From Tritrichomonas foetus (taxonomy: Eukaryota > Parabasalia > Tritrichomonadida > Tritrichomonadidae): a DNA stretch of 64,000 nucleotides. The translations under genes and the position numbers were made by a program. Of the stretch, positions 36,953 through 47,581 are shown piece by piece (position 1 is the first letter of the stretch; each line of letters starts with the position of its first letter). The stretch covers positions 29,339 to 93,338 of the forward strand of contig MLAK01000915.1 of assembly GCA_001839685.1 (NCBI GenBank), given 5' to 3'. Below the pieces are notes generated by a model. The model saw only the letters and a program-made list of their open reading frames with translations, did not search any database and had not been told where the DNA came from.

Positions 36953-39900
36953 TTACTCTATATCAAGTGCAAGAATATTTCCAAGTGAATTTCCAATGAA
37001 AAGTTTAGGTTTTGGTTTCTTGGTGAATGCAATTGATTGTATTAATCTCGTTAATTTCGTGCTATATTCAGGTCTAACACTTAAATAAGGCAATTCTCGA
37101 ATTTCCATTCTTGCTGCTTTCAAAATGATAATCATGTGTTCTTTCCCACCTTTTTCTGCAGGTGTCCAACACTGTAAGGCACTGTCAAATTGTGGTCGGG
37201 TAATTTCTTCAAGGTTTTGATCAAGAACAACCAAAGTAGCAGAATCTGGTCCATTAAAAGCGACAATTATATAACCAGATTTACTAACAGCAAAAAGCGA
37301 AGGCTCAGAAAGTCCAAGATCAACACCGCAAAGATATCTGCCATCAAGAAGAGACATGCAACTAATAAAACCATCGCTTGATAATGAATAAACAGCATTC
37401 AACTTTTCAGATATTTCAATAAACTTCACAGGTCGATTATGTTTTGCTAGGAAGCCAATTGGTTTAATTTTATTATTTGTAAATTTCCATGTACGAAGTG
37501 TGCAATCAGTTGAAGCTGTTGCAAAAAAGTGACGAGAAGCAGCAATAGCAGAAATTGGCTGTGAATTCACTGAAATGTCTTTAAAATTGGTGGCATTTCC
37601 ATTTTTGGCATTTAATAAGAAAATAGAGAAACTTGTTGACCAAGGAATAGCTAAAATTGCGAATTTCTTTGAAGTTGCAATAAGCGAAGGAACATCTCTT
37701 AATTCATCTGGAATAATCACTGTTAATTTTCCAGTTTTTGATGTTGGAATGTTTTCACTATTTTTCAGCATGGCAAATTGTAAATTTTGAGAAGTAACAA
37801 TGACATAATCATCATCTGCAGACATATTAATGATAGGCGAGCTGAATTCTTGAATTCTTGGACCTTCAGATTTAATTTGTTGTGGTAATTTACGGAATAC
37901 TCGCGGTTCTGGGAATTTATCGAATATTTTTAACGGACAACAACCAAAACAAGCTGAATATTCTTTCAGTAATGAAACAGAAACACCATGGTCATGAAGT
38001 GCTGCAGACATTGCAGACTCATAGAAGTATGGATGGAAAACATTATTTACTTCATTAGCAAGCGGCATTCTTGAATGCGGACCAAATATTAAATCAATCC
38101 ATTTATGAAGATTGGCTGAAACATAACTTGATTCAAGCGCTATTTTATTGGCTTCAATGAAGTCACGTGGAGTATTTGCCCATACTGGAAGCTTTACATC
38201 TCCTATTCTTTCTTTGTTGATATTCATTCCAAGATCAAAATCATTCACATTTACTAAAAAGTCAGGAATTAAGAAAAATTCTGGAATTAATTCTCTGAAA
38301 TCCATTTGTGTCTGTGTGACAGAATCCCAGGCCGATGGAATAGAAACAAATAAACGATCAGTGATATCAAATCTACCACTTTGAAGTGTAATGTGAAGGG
38401 ATGTAAATGGTTCCATTCTAATTAAATAACCAATCACAACAGCTGCACTGGAATAAAGTGAGCCATATAAATATTTGGTTTCATCACCGATTCCTTCATC
38501 CATTCTTTCTCTCATAATGCTTAGTCTAGTCTCCGAAATAGCACCAATTGGTTTTGAAAGGTCACGGTAGATTTCAGGATTATTAAAATCAATTGATTTT
38601 GATTTATAATCACTTAAAATCCATGGGAATACAGGATATTGAGAAAGATCATTAAATGAACGACCAGCCAAAGTATTAAGTTTCATTAAATAATCGAAAT
38701 TTGAAATTTCTCCATTTTGCCACTTTTCGGTTGCTTTTAATGCAAGTGCTTTTACATCTTCATTTCGTCGTTGAATAAATTTGATATTCGAGATTTTAAG
38801 GGCAGCAACTTTATTTAAAAACTTAAGACGGTCACCCTCATCGACAAAATTAACAAAATATGCTCTGGAGAATGTGCAAAAGATTTCTATTGCAGTATCA
38901 CCCATTAAATATCTTCTAAATAAGATCTTTTTAATTTTGTGAAGTGGTAATCTAACATATTTTGATTTAGATTCAAAGAAAATCGCTTTCTTTGTGAGAT
39001 TTAAATCACCACTATGAACTTTTCGTGGTGTTATTAACTGTGATTGACATTTTGCAATTATTTTATCGGTTTGTTGTTGATCTGTTGATTTTCTACCTTT
39101 TTCTTCATCAACATCATCGAAATCAATCAAAGAGAAATCACCAGCAAAACTTTTGAGTTTAAGTTTCGCAATTTGTTCTTTAAGAATTGCCTGCGCATTT
39201 TCGAAACTACCTAAATCTCTAGCTAATGAAGCATCTTTATGATTATTGAATTTAAGGTTTGGAATAAGTCGAGTTCTTTGCGAATTCATTGCCATTTTAT
39301 AATGAATTAAAGGTGGATTTTCAGGAGTTGTCCATGGGCCATTATCTGATGATAGGGCTTGGAAGAGTTGTTTGTATTTCTTCATTGATTGCCGCTTTGA
39401 TTTGGTTATAAAAGTGGCAAAGTTTTTAATTGATGTATAAATTTGGTCACTATGTAAATCCATTGGTTGATGATTTATAAATATTGATGTATCAGGAAGA
39501 ATATGTAAAGAAACGTCGAATTTATAATTTTCACTCAATTTTCGATTAATCGCATCCTCAATTTTACTTAACTTTTCAACGAAAAGTGGTAGGAAATGAG
39601 CCATAATATTATCATCAATTGGTTTCGTTCGCATGGTGCTACATGCAAAGTTATAAAATGTGTGAATTTCTGATTGTAAATTATCAATGATTCCGTGATT
39701 TTCACTACCAGAAAGAACTGCCCGACAAAGACTTCCAAAGAAGATGATAAATGAATGTTTCAAAGAGTAGACAAGTTCTTCATCATCTTTATTACGTTGG
39801 AATAAAGAAAGCATTTTACCTCTAAACATGAAAAATTGATCTTCATGAGCTTTATGTTGAATTCCTGTACCAATAATGAGTGCAAACTCTTCAGAAATTT

Positions 39901-42900
39901 GAACAGTTGGAGAAACAAGAGAGATAATCTTTTTTGCAATATTTGCATCAAGCCATTCACCATCAAATGTTGTTCGTAAACCAAATGAATAGTTTATAAA
40001 AGTAATACCTTCAATATTCATAATATCGAAAAGATCCATGAATGAAAGGCTTTTTGGTTGTTTTCGGTCAATAAATAAACGAGAAAAAGAATCATTTTCA
40101 GGTATTCTAAACAGATATGAATAAATTGTATAAAAAACAGGAATCAATTGTGGTTCATTAATGTAAATTTCAAGGGATCGTTCAAAAAATGCTCGTAAAA
40201 ATGGAGATAAGTCTAATTTTGTTCTTTGTTCAACCATTTCGGTAAATTTCAGAAGAGATGCAAATGGATTTTTCCTTGTTAGACATAGAGAAGCAACAGC
40301 ATCAATAAGAGATGGGAAAACAGATTCAAATTTAGTATTATAATAGCATGATATGATATAAATATAGAAGAAATGTTCGGAATTATTAAAATCTTCGATA
40401 ACATCTTTGTTATTTACAATTCGATGAAAGATTTTTGGAACTTCTTCGATTTCAGGCATTATGGTTAGAATATATAAAGTTAATGGAATTTTTAATGACT
40501 GTGGAGCATTGGCAAAATTGAGTTGTAAACATAAATTCAAATCTAAATTATTTGGATTAACTGATCGAATAATCATATGCTTAATTTGATTTGGTGTAAA
40601 TTTTGTTATGTCATCAACCATTGTTGCACCAAACAAAGTTATAACAGCAGTACATAATTTTGGATTTGGTGATTGGAGAAAATCAATAAAATCACAGAAT
40701 TGAACAACTCCAAGAGAAAGATATTTAAACAAGAATTTGTTTCGCTTTCGAATTAATTCAGCCAACAAAATAATTATACCACATTGGAATGTGATATCTG
40801 ATTTATCAAAACAGAAGTATAAAATTGTAAGAAGATCATTTTCATCAAATGCAATGTTTGCCAAGCGAACAAGGAAGTTCAAAAACAAAGATCGAAGTTT
40901 TTTAAGTTTGGTTGGCCTTTCAGCAAGAGTTTTTCCATCTATTGTAACTTTTGGTTCATGTGACAAACTAATAGATTCGTCATAATGTGTGTATAAATAA
41001 CATTTCATCAAATATAGAAGTCCATGTATGTTTAAAATCGATACAAAAAATGAATCATTTGCTGCTATATTAATCATTAAATCAAATAACTTTGGGAAGA
41101 AATATTGATGAATATCAATAACATAAATCCAAATATTCATATTAAAGAAAATATATTCAATCATTTGTTTTTGAAGATCTTTATCCACTAATGCGTTGAA
41201 GACATCAAAAAGTTTATCTATTACTTGATTAGTAAATGTATCAATTGAAACAATTGATAAAAGTTCACCAATCATTCGAAAACCATCAGCTGATCGAAAA
41301 TCACTTTGTAGTTGCGGTGAATCATATAAAACTTCTTCAATTAATGTAAGAATTGACACAAGTAAAGCAATTTTTTCTTCTTTTTCACAAGGTAATTCCA
41401 GTTGAGCAAATAGTGGAATAATTGCTGCTGCACCACCAATTGCAGTAAGAACAACTTTTGGTGGCTGTGGTAAATGGAAAACTGTTCCATGTACTTCAGC
41501 AACTAAATTTTGATTAACTGCATATTTATTACAAAATGAATATGCGTCAAAAGAGAAAAATGGTAATTTATTACCTTCTAGCTTAATTGATTCAATATTG
41601 CATTTAAGTTGGAGTGCTATTGTATTGTCATTAAAATCATCTTTAAATGATAATTTAATGTTTTGTCGGATAATTTCTCTATCATTACATATTATTTGAA
41701 TATAACCAGATTTATTATATGTAAATGAAAAAGTGAACCAGTTAACCATTGGTAAAGTTTGCTCAAAAGGTGATCCATTTAAATTCAATAAAGTTTCTGA
41801 ATCAAATGACAAAATAAGAAATTCATTTGCATTTGAAAAATTAAAAACATTACCACTTCTTTCTAAAATTTGAATTCGCATTGTTAACGTAAAACCATTA
41901 TTTAATAAATCAGCTGGAATGGTCGGCAATTCAACACCATGATCATATTTGTCAATACTAAAGAAAGTTAAAGCTGATTTTGTTTGATTCTTAAATACAG
42001 TAATTAAAGAATTAATTAAGTCATTTGTATAAAAAGGTCTGACTTTTTCGGGAATGATTGTTAGAAGTTGGAAAAATGAAAGAAGATCTTGTGGTGAGAT
42101 TGAATATGACATAATTTCACTTAAAAAGCTTAAAATTTGATCAAATAAATCATCTTTTGTGTTATTGTTACGATATTCAGAAATTAAGCGAATAAGCTGT
42201 GAAGGTAGATTAGTTTGAACAATTTCAAACATTGAAAGTGCAAAACATTGTTGAATAAAAATCAGAAAATCACTTAAAACTTTTTTGTCATCTTTATAAA
42301 TTTGAAGTAAAAGTGAAAGTGGACCTGGATTGACAATTTTCCGAGTAAATTCCATCTTATTATCATCATCGAAAACAATTTTCAATAAATAGTCTGTTAA
42401 TGTCATGTTTTTCCTGGATTTAATCAAAGGACTAAGTTTCAAAAAGATGGAAATATTCGGGGAATAATTGCATTCAGTCGTCGAAATGTATTTCAGTAAT
42501 TCTAATAATTTTTCAATTGATTCTGTTGCTTCGATTTCAATGGAAAAATTAACAAGCATTTCTAAAAAGTTAGTTTCAGCAAAAATTTGTCCAATTGTGA
42601 AAGGATTCTTTATGAAGCCATGAATACAAAAATCTATGATTTTATTAATTACTATATATGGTGTATTCATGCATTTGAAGAGTTTAGTCACGAAAAATTT
42701 GAAAATATATCGAATGCATGGATAATTTGCATTAAAACTGGAAATTGCAAGATTTATATGTGAAATAGCAAAATCTACAGTAGTCACATCAAAAAAATGA
42801 GACATTATTGCAATAGTAAATGCTTCTTTTGTAAAGAAATAAGAAAATACTTCATTATCATAGCATATTTCTTCAATAAAATTGAAAAAGAGCTTCCTAT

Positions 42901-44653
42901 TTAATCTAATTCGATCGAGTTCTGAATCTAATTTTGTTTCATTATTTGATTGTTGTTCAACACCATTTGATTGTTGTTCATGATTATTTGATTGTTGTTC
43001 AACATTATTTGATTGTTGTTCAGCATTATTTGATTGTTGTGCATTTATAATATATTTTGGTTCGGTGTTTGATTTGATTTCTTGATACATGATTAAATAG
43101 GTGCCAATACTAATTACAAAATTGGTTTGATTACAAACTTCTATAAAGAAACTATTATTCATACTAGCAATAACAGAGATGCATTTTGCTAAATCTTCAC
43201 CAATTCGAACTGTTCGAATCATTTTTTCAAAGAATTTTAACAAATCCGAAAGAAAATGTGTTGATTTTGGACAAAGACAAGCTAAATGTGTTAGGAAAGA
43301 AACCATATATTGCTTCAAATTAGCATTATCGTACTTTAAAAAACAAATATCAAGCATTTTCGTGTAAAAATTAATATCATGAAAATAATCAGCTATTGAT
43401 GAAATTTGTTCATTATTTAAAATAAGTCTTGTTGACCATAATGCTGCAAAAAATGGACCAATTGGAAGTTCATTAAAAGTTTGTTCCTGAAGAAACAATC
43501 TCAAAAAAACAATATGATTTAAACAAAAATATTGATATCGAATAGAATGGCATAAATCAGTAATCATTGCCATTAAAATCAGAACAGGTCTAAGTTTGGA
43601 AATCGGCTCAGGTTCTTCAGGTGAGTTCAAATTTGCACGTATCAACCTTTCCGTATCTGTTAGAGGTTGATACGGCTCATCAAAAAATGGCTCAAGGAAA
43701 CTTGTGGCAGGTGTTCGAACCTTTGGCAATATACTAATCAAATTTATGGGTGATTGACTTTTAAGTAATTGTAAATCAAAAGGAACATCAGAAATATAAT
43801 CACAAATGAAACGAACAATTAATAATGAATATTCTTTATCAACTAGCATCATTGCAGCATCTTCATATTTGGATGAAATTGAAACCAAAAGTTTAAATAA
43901 TTCAATTCGAGTCGTTAATGGTAAATTATGAGATGCCATAAAAGAAAGCAATTTCATTGTGAGGTCAAGATAATCAAAATTGTATGTAAGATCCATTGTA
44001 ACGGTAGATATTAGCATTTGCATTAAATGTGTAAATATTTCAAAATCATCTCCTTCAAAAGTCTTTTCAATTGGTATGTTTAAAAATACAGCTATAAAGA
44101 AATCCAAATATAATGGTATTGAAACTTCATTAAGTAAATTTGGTAATAAGTAAATATCAAATATGTTTTTTAGCATTTCGCCTTCTTTCCCGTGGAAATC
44201 AACTGCTGAATATTGTGTCGAAATTGAAGAAAGAGCAAAAGCAAGCGAAAATGATCCTTCTAAAAGATGATCTTTACGACTTGATTCGAAATAATAATTC
44301 TTGAGAAATAAAATCAAACGACATATTTCTGGACCAAATTCTATATTAAAAGCAATTTGTGGTGAAAAATAGCCAAAAGCGATGAGTTTTCGAGTAACTT
44401 CGGCATACGTCAAATTATCCTTAACGTTATTCAATGACTCCTGGAAATCAAACAATACTGAAGCCGTCATTAAATAATCTTCCTCTTTTTTCGTCTTAAA
44501 AATTGCGTAAAGCATCGATTTATCGTATGTAAAAAGATATGAATCTTCTGGCATTTTCAATGAGTAGACATTAATGATCTCGTTTAAAATAGCTCGATTT
44601 GATTTGATATGGGTGACGTTTTGATCGAGTTGATAATTTTCTTCGAAAAACAT
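36953..44653 (-). CDS. Giant BEACH-WD40 protein (neurobeachin/LYST-like)
   Basis: A 2566-residue BEACH-family protein. Residues 1-1830 are mostly armadillo-like helical repeats. A concanavalin-like lectin segment lies at about 905-1030 (LPTIPADLLNNGFTLTMRIQ). A PH-like domain is at about 1845-1950 (ITPRKVHSGDLNLTKKAIFF). The BEACH domain is at about 1955-2210, with hallmark blocks YPVFPWILSDY, YRDLSKPIGA, YSSAAVVIGYLIRMEPFTS, RELIPEFF and WIDLIFG. A C-terminal WD40 propeller follows (about 2255-2566). BEACH proteins act in vesicle trafficking, lysosome size and autophagy. Residues 534-572 hold an octapeptide repeat (see 42935-43050). A single uninterrupted frame of 7.7 kb underlines the scarcity of introns. 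The transposon lies just past its stop. Confidence 0.95.
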   Translation of the reverse strand: MFFEENYQLDQNVTHIKSNRAILNEIINVYSLKMPEDSYLFTYDKSMLYAIFKTKKEEDYLMTASVLFDFQESLNNVKDNLTYAEVTRKLIAFGYFSPQIAFNIEFGPEICRLILFLKNYYFESSRKDHLLEGSFSLAFALSSISTQYSAVDFHGKEGEMLKNIFDIYLLPNLLNEVSIPLYLDFFIAVFLNIPIEKTFEGDDFEIFTHLMQMLISTVTMDLTYNFDYLDLTMKLLSFMASHNLPLTTRIELFKLLVSISSKYEDAAMMLVDKEYSLLIVRFICDYISDVPFDLQLLKSQSPINLISILPKVRTPATSFLEPFFDEPYQPLTDTERLIRANLNSPEEPEPISKLRPVLILMAMITDLCHSIRYQYFCLNHIVFLRLFLQEQTFNELPIGPFFAALWSTRLILNNEQISSIADYFHDINFYTKMLDICFLKYDNANLKQYMVSFLTHLACLCPKSTHFLSDLLKFFEKMIRTVRIGEDLAKCISVIASMNNSFFIEVCNQTNFVISIGTYLIMYQEIKSNTEPKYIINAQQSNNAEQQSNNVEQQSNNHEQQSNGVEQQSNNETKLDSELDRIRLNRKLFFNFIEEICYDNEVFSYFFTKEAFTIAIMSHFFDVTTVDFAISHINLAISSFNANYPCIRYIFKFFVTKLFKCMNTPYIVINKIIDFCIHGFIKNPFTIGQIFAETNFLEMLVNFSIEIEATESIEKLLELLKYISTTECNYSPNISIFLKLSPLIKSRKNMTLTDYLLKIVFDDDNKMEFTRKIVNPGPLSLLLQIYKDDKKVLSDFLIFIQQCFALSMFEIVQTNLPSQLIRLISEYRNNNTKDDLFDQILSFLSEIMSYSISPQDLLSFFQLLTIIPEKVRPFYTNDLINSLITVFKNQTKSALTFFSIDKYDHGVELPTIPADLLNNGFTLTMRIQILERSGNVFNFSNANEFLILSFDSETLLNLNGSPFEQTLPMVNWFTFSFTYNKSGYIQIICNDREIIRQNIKLSFKDDFNDNTIALQLKCNIESIKLEGNKLPFFSFDAYSFCNKYAVNQNLVAEVHGTVFHLPQPPKVVLTAIGGAAAIIPLFAQLELPCEKEEKIALLVSILTLIEEVLYDSPQLQSDFRSADGFRMIGELLSIVSIDTFTNQVIDKLFDVFNALVDKDLQKQMIEYIFFNMNIWIYVIDIHQYFFPKLFDLMINIAANDSFFVSILNIHGLLYLMKCYLYTHYDESISLSHEPKVTIDGKTLAERPTKLKKLRSLFLNFLVRLANIAFDENDLLTILYFCFDKSDITFQCGIIILLAELIRKRNKFLFKYLSLGVVQFCDFIDFLQSPNPKLCTAVITLFGATMVDDITKFTPNQIKHMIIRSVNPNNLDLNLCLQLNFANAPQSLKIPLTLYILTIMPEIEEVPKIFHRIVNNKDVIEDFNNSEHFFYIYIISCYYNTKFESVFPSLIDAVASLCLTRKNPFASLLKFTEMVEQRTKLDLSPFLRAFFERSLEIYINEPQLIPVFYTIYSYLFRIPENDSFSRLFIDRKQPKSLSFMDLFDIMNIEGITFINYSFGLRTTFDGEWLDANIAKKIISLVSPTVQISEEFALIIGTGIQHKAHEDQFFMFRGKMLSLFQRNKDDEELVYSLKHSFIIFFGSLCRAVLSGSENHGIIDNLQSEIHTFYNFACSTMRTKPIDDNIMAHFLPLFVEKLSKIEDAINRKLSENYKFDVSLHILPDTSIFINHQPMDLHSDQIYTSIKNFATFITKSKRQSMKKYKQLFQALSSDNGPWTTPENPPLIHYKMAMNSQRTRLIPNLKFNNHKDASLARDLGSFENAQAILKEQIAKLKLKSFAGDFSLIDFDDVDEEKGRKSTDQQQTDKIIAKCQSQLITPRKVHSGDLNLTKKAIFFESKSKYVRLPLHKIKKILFRRYLMGDTAIEIFCTFSRAYFVNFVDEGDRLKFLNKVAALKISNIKFIQRRNEDVKALALKATEKWQNGEISNFDYLMKLNTLAGRSFNDLSQYPVFPWILSDYKSKSIDFNNPEIYRDLSKPIGAISETRLSIMRERMDEGIGDETKYLYGSLYSSAAVVIGYLIRMEPFTSLHITLQSGRFDITDRLFVSIPSAWDSVTQTQMDFRELIPEFFLIPDFLVNVNDFDLGMNINKERIGDVKLPVWANTPRDFIEANKIALESSYVSANLHKWIDLIFGPHSRMPLANEVNNVFHPYFYESAMSAALHDHGVSVSLLKEYSACFGCCPLKIFDKFPEPRVFRKLPQQIKSEGPRIQEFSSPIINMSADDDYVIVTSQNLQFAMLKNSENIPTSKTGKLTVIIPDELRDVPSLIATSKKFAILAIPWSTSFSIFLLNAKNGNATNFKDISVNSQPISAIAASRHFFATASTDCTLRTWKFTNNKIKPIGFLAKHNRPVKFIEISEKLNAVYSLSSDGFISCMSLLDGRYLCGVDLGLSEPSLFAVSKSGYIIVAFNGPDSATLVVLDQNLEEITRPQFDSALQCWTPAEKGGKEHMIIILKAARMEIRELPYLSVRPEYSTKLTRLIQSIAFTKKPKPKLFIGNSLGNILALDIE
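42935..43050 (-). repeat. 24-bp coding minisatellite inside the BEACH gene
   Basis: About five copies of a 24-base unit encoding the octapeptide EQQSNN(A/V/H/G)-type repeat (residues about 534-572), in frame so that copy number can change without frameshift. It lies in a linker between helical repeats. Confidence 0.9.
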
Positions 44654-45080
44654 CAGATTTCTTTGAATGATTGTTTTATTGAAATAATAAGTGTCATTTT
44701 GTTTTTATTTAAATTGAAAATGACATAAATGAAAAATTCATTAAGAAAAAGTGAGTTGTAACTCCAATTCAAAATCTCATCATTGAAAATATTCAATATT
44801 TTAATTTGGCCTTTAAGTCTATTTTAAGAGAAGTTTGCGAAATAAGAAAATCGAATAAAATGGTGGCATTATCTTGTTATTTAAAATATTAATATAATTT
44901 TTAATGAATAAAATAATAATTAAAACATTTACTTAATATTCAAAACCTACTTATTTATAAATATTTAATATATTGATCATGAAAAATGAGAAAAAAGTTA
45001 ACCAAAATGGAAAAAAAATTGAACCAATATGGAAATTAGCTCGTTATGAATATTGAAAAGTTTCAAAGCAGCATTCTTCA
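44654..45080. other. Divergent spacer, BEACH gene and coiled-coil gene
   Basis: About 430 very AT-rich bases between two divergent genes, presumably holding both promoters. GCAGCATTCTTCA ends directly at the downstream ATG, giving a TTCA-ATG context. Confidence 0.45.
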
Positions 45081-46835
45081 ATGAGAGGAAAAGGAAAAAA
45101 GTTGCCCTCTCTTCATAATTCTTCAGCCAGTGTCCCTACGCCAGAGCCAGCAGTAGCTGATCGTCCAGATTATGGCATCGAAGAATTCACTCCCGAAACG
45201 TGTATTAAACCGCCAATATTTCACGACCCAAAGACTATCGAAGCAATGAGAAGATTAGGTGTTGTTCCAGAAGAACTCGTCAAACTATCGCGCGAAGAAA
45301 TACAAAAAATTCCAGGAAATTCAAAAGTTCGAAATCAAATCGTTGCCGAAATCGAAAAACAAAGAATGGAAACAATTGAACAAATAAAAAACATGAGACA
45401 TCAAATTGAGAACGAAGAACAAAAAAAAGAAAGTTTTGACAGAGTTTATCGCGCCAATTCACGAAACGGCGCAGAAGATGAAAAAACTTTGGAAAGGATT
45501 AAAAAAGCTCAAAATCGTGAAATTGAACAGCTTATTGCGGTTGAACTCGTTAAAAAAGAAACAAAAGAAGCAGAGTTAGAAAGACAGCGAAAATTAGAAG
45601 AAATTCTTCGTCAGCAAGCTTTAAAGAATAAATTGAAAAGAGAAGAAGAAGCAAAGAAAAGAAAAATGAGAGAAGAAAAAGTTATTGAAAGAATTCGGAA
45701 ACAAGAGGAAGAATTAGCACTACAAAGGCAAAAAGAAAAAGAAGCAGAAGAAAGAAGAAAAGCTGCTGAAATTGAAGCTGAAAAAAAGAGGAAAATCGAA
45801 GCTGAAAAAGCCGAAAAATTAAAAGAAGAAAAATTGAAAAAATTGAAAGAAGAAAGACTTCAAAAAGAAATTGAAGAAAAAGAAAGAAAAGAAGCAAAAG
45901 AAGCAGAATTGAGAGAAAGAGAAGAACTTCGATTAAAAGCAAGACAAAGTGAACTTGCAAAATTAAAACGTGAACATAAAAAACTCATGGATAAACAATT
46001 AGAGAGATTAACTATGGCGCAAACTCGGGAAAAAGAAGAACTTGAGCGAAAAATTCAGAAAATGCAAGAAGATGACCAATTAGCAAAACAAAGGATGATT
46101 GAATTTCAACGAAAACAACAAGAAGCAATCGCTTTAAAAAAGAAAAGAAATGAAGATAGGGTCTTGAGATCAAAAGAACTCTCAAAAAAACTCGAAGAAG
46201 AAGAACAACAAAGAAAAGCGGAATTACAAGCCAAAAATTTACACGCAACTGAAAGATACAATCAATTAAATGCGGAAAGACAAAAGAAAATCTTAATGGC
46301 ACGTAAAGAAGATAATATTAAAAAGCAACAAGCGCTTGAAAGAATTGCAAGAAGTGAAGAAATTTATTTACAAAGAGCTTCAAGATTGGATAAAAAAATG
46401 GAAGATCAAGAATTAAAATTCAGAGAAATGAAAAAGAAACAAGAAGAAGAACTTCAAACAAAAGCTGCAATGCAATGGCTGAAAATAAGAATGGGTGAAA
46501 CTAATGCACAAAGAATGCAAAGAAGACAGCAATATACAAAAGAAAGAACTATTTCATCAATGCAAGAACGAAATAAATTGGTCGAAAGTATTCGACAGCA
46601 GCAAAAAGCTGAAAATGACAAAAGGTTAAAACATTCAAAGCTAATTGCAAAAAGAAGAGCAAAGCTTGTTGAAGAATTTAATAGACTTATTAATATTGGT
46701 GAAGAGCCTGATATTCCTGCTTTGGCTGAGCGTTTTGGCGTCGATTTAGAATCTATAAAAGAAAGATATTCGATTAAAAATCGGCGCTGTTTATCTTTTA
46801 ACAGTACTCGGAATTCTACTGATACTAATGAATAA
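45081..46835 (+). CDS. Long Glu/Lys/Arg coiled-coil protein, probable cytoskeletal
   Basis: A 584-residue protein. A short basic, Pro/Ser-rich head is followed by IEEFTPETCIKPPIFHDP and MRRLGVVPEELVKLSREEI, then an almost continuous charged coiled coil from about residue 95 to 545 with dense KEK/REE heptads. The C-terminus (EEFNRLINIGEEPDIPALAERFGVDL) folds differently. The R-L-G-V-x-P-E-E-L head motif recurs in long flagellar coiled-coil proteins of protists, which suggests an axoneme or cytoskeleton role; this is inference. The complementary strand shows Leu/Phe-rich open frames that are mirror artefacts of the coil. Confidence 0.75.
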   Translation: MRGKGKKLPSLHNSSASVPTPEPAVADRPDYGIEEFTPETCIKPPIFHDPKTIEAMRRLGVVPEELVKLSREEIQKIPGNSKVRNQIVAEIEKQRMETIEQIKNMRHQIENEEQKKESFDRVYRANSRNGAEDEKTLERIKKAQNREIEQLIAVELVKKETKEAELERQRKLEEILRQQALKNKLKREEEAKKRKMREEKVIERIRKQEEELALQRQKEKEAEERRKAAEIEAEKKRKIEAEKAEKLKEEKLKKLKEERLQKEIEEKERKEAKEAELREREELRLKARQSELAKLKREHKKLMDKQLERLTMAQTREKEELERKIQKMQEDDQLAKQRMIEFQRKQQEAIALKKKRNEDRVLRSKELSKKLEEEEQQRKAELQAKNLHATERYNQLNAERQKKILMARKEDNIKKQQALERIARSEEIYLQRASRLDKKMEDQELKFREMKKKQEEELQTKAAMQWLKIRMGETNAQRMQRRQQYTKERTISSMQERNKLVESIRQQQKAENDKRLKHSKLIAKRRAKLVEEFNRLINIGEEPDIPALAERFGVDLESIKERYSIKNRRCLSFNSTRNSTDTNE

Positions 46836-47581
46836 TGAATGATGCGAAAAGTTTTATGTATTTAAATATTATTCTTTGATTATAAAATTTTTGTATTTAT
46901 TCTTAATCCTGTTCAGACAATATCTTGAGAAATATTATTCTGAATTCGGACAGAATGCTTGAAAATCAGTTGACACTATTTTTATATCTAAATTTGGATT
47001 CACGATTGGTGAATTTCCGAAAAAATTTAATAACTTATAATTTCTCTTGATTCCCACATTATTTCATTATCAATCATAACTTCTTGTGAATCAATTAAAA
47101 GGCCAATATTATTTTCTGCTTTGTCTTGATCAGAGAAATTGGATATTTGCGAATTTCAGGTTTGCTAATAGTGTCAACTTTTCTATACTCCAGAAGAGTA
47201 AATTCTAATATATAATATATCCTAATGAAAGTGTTCACACATGTGTTAATCTCTTCAATTCAATAATATCATCATATGATTTTTTTCATATTAAAGATCA
47301 ATTCTTAAAGCTCCATACGTAGCATATATGTTGTTATTTCAAACTGGGTGAAATAATTTCACGAACTTTGATTCACTCACATCATAATGTCAAGATTTTC
47401 TCAGTGAAATTCAATTGTTATTTAGCCAATAAGTTTTTTTTTTGTTTTGTTTTGAATAGTTCTCACAATAATTTCTATAGGCAATCAACCAATGAATTCA
47501 ATTATTTAATTGTCTATAGAAATATTAAAAATGGCCACATTCTTTGAAAATTTCTACTTAACTTTTTTCTTGAGATTAACA
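46836..47581. other. Long spacer with a possible gene relic
   Basis: About 745 bases. A minus-strand stretch at about 47027-47160 stays open for some 44 codons with protein-like composition (NIGLLIDSQEVMIDNEIM) but has no start and no known domain; it may be a decayed gene end. An in-frame open stretch at 47510-47581 precedes the next gene's preferred ATG, and a second possible ATG for that gene lies at 47531. Confidence 0.4.

Noticed and set aside
45682..46302. Leu/Phe-rich minus-strand frames opposite the coiled-coil gene
   Set aside because: They are mirror translations of Glu/Lys codons in the real plus-strand coil.
47510..47581. TTG start for the alternating-motif protein
   Set aside because: Non-ATG; the extra residues are hydrophobic and unlike the rest. 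ATG at 47582 (or 47531) is more likely.
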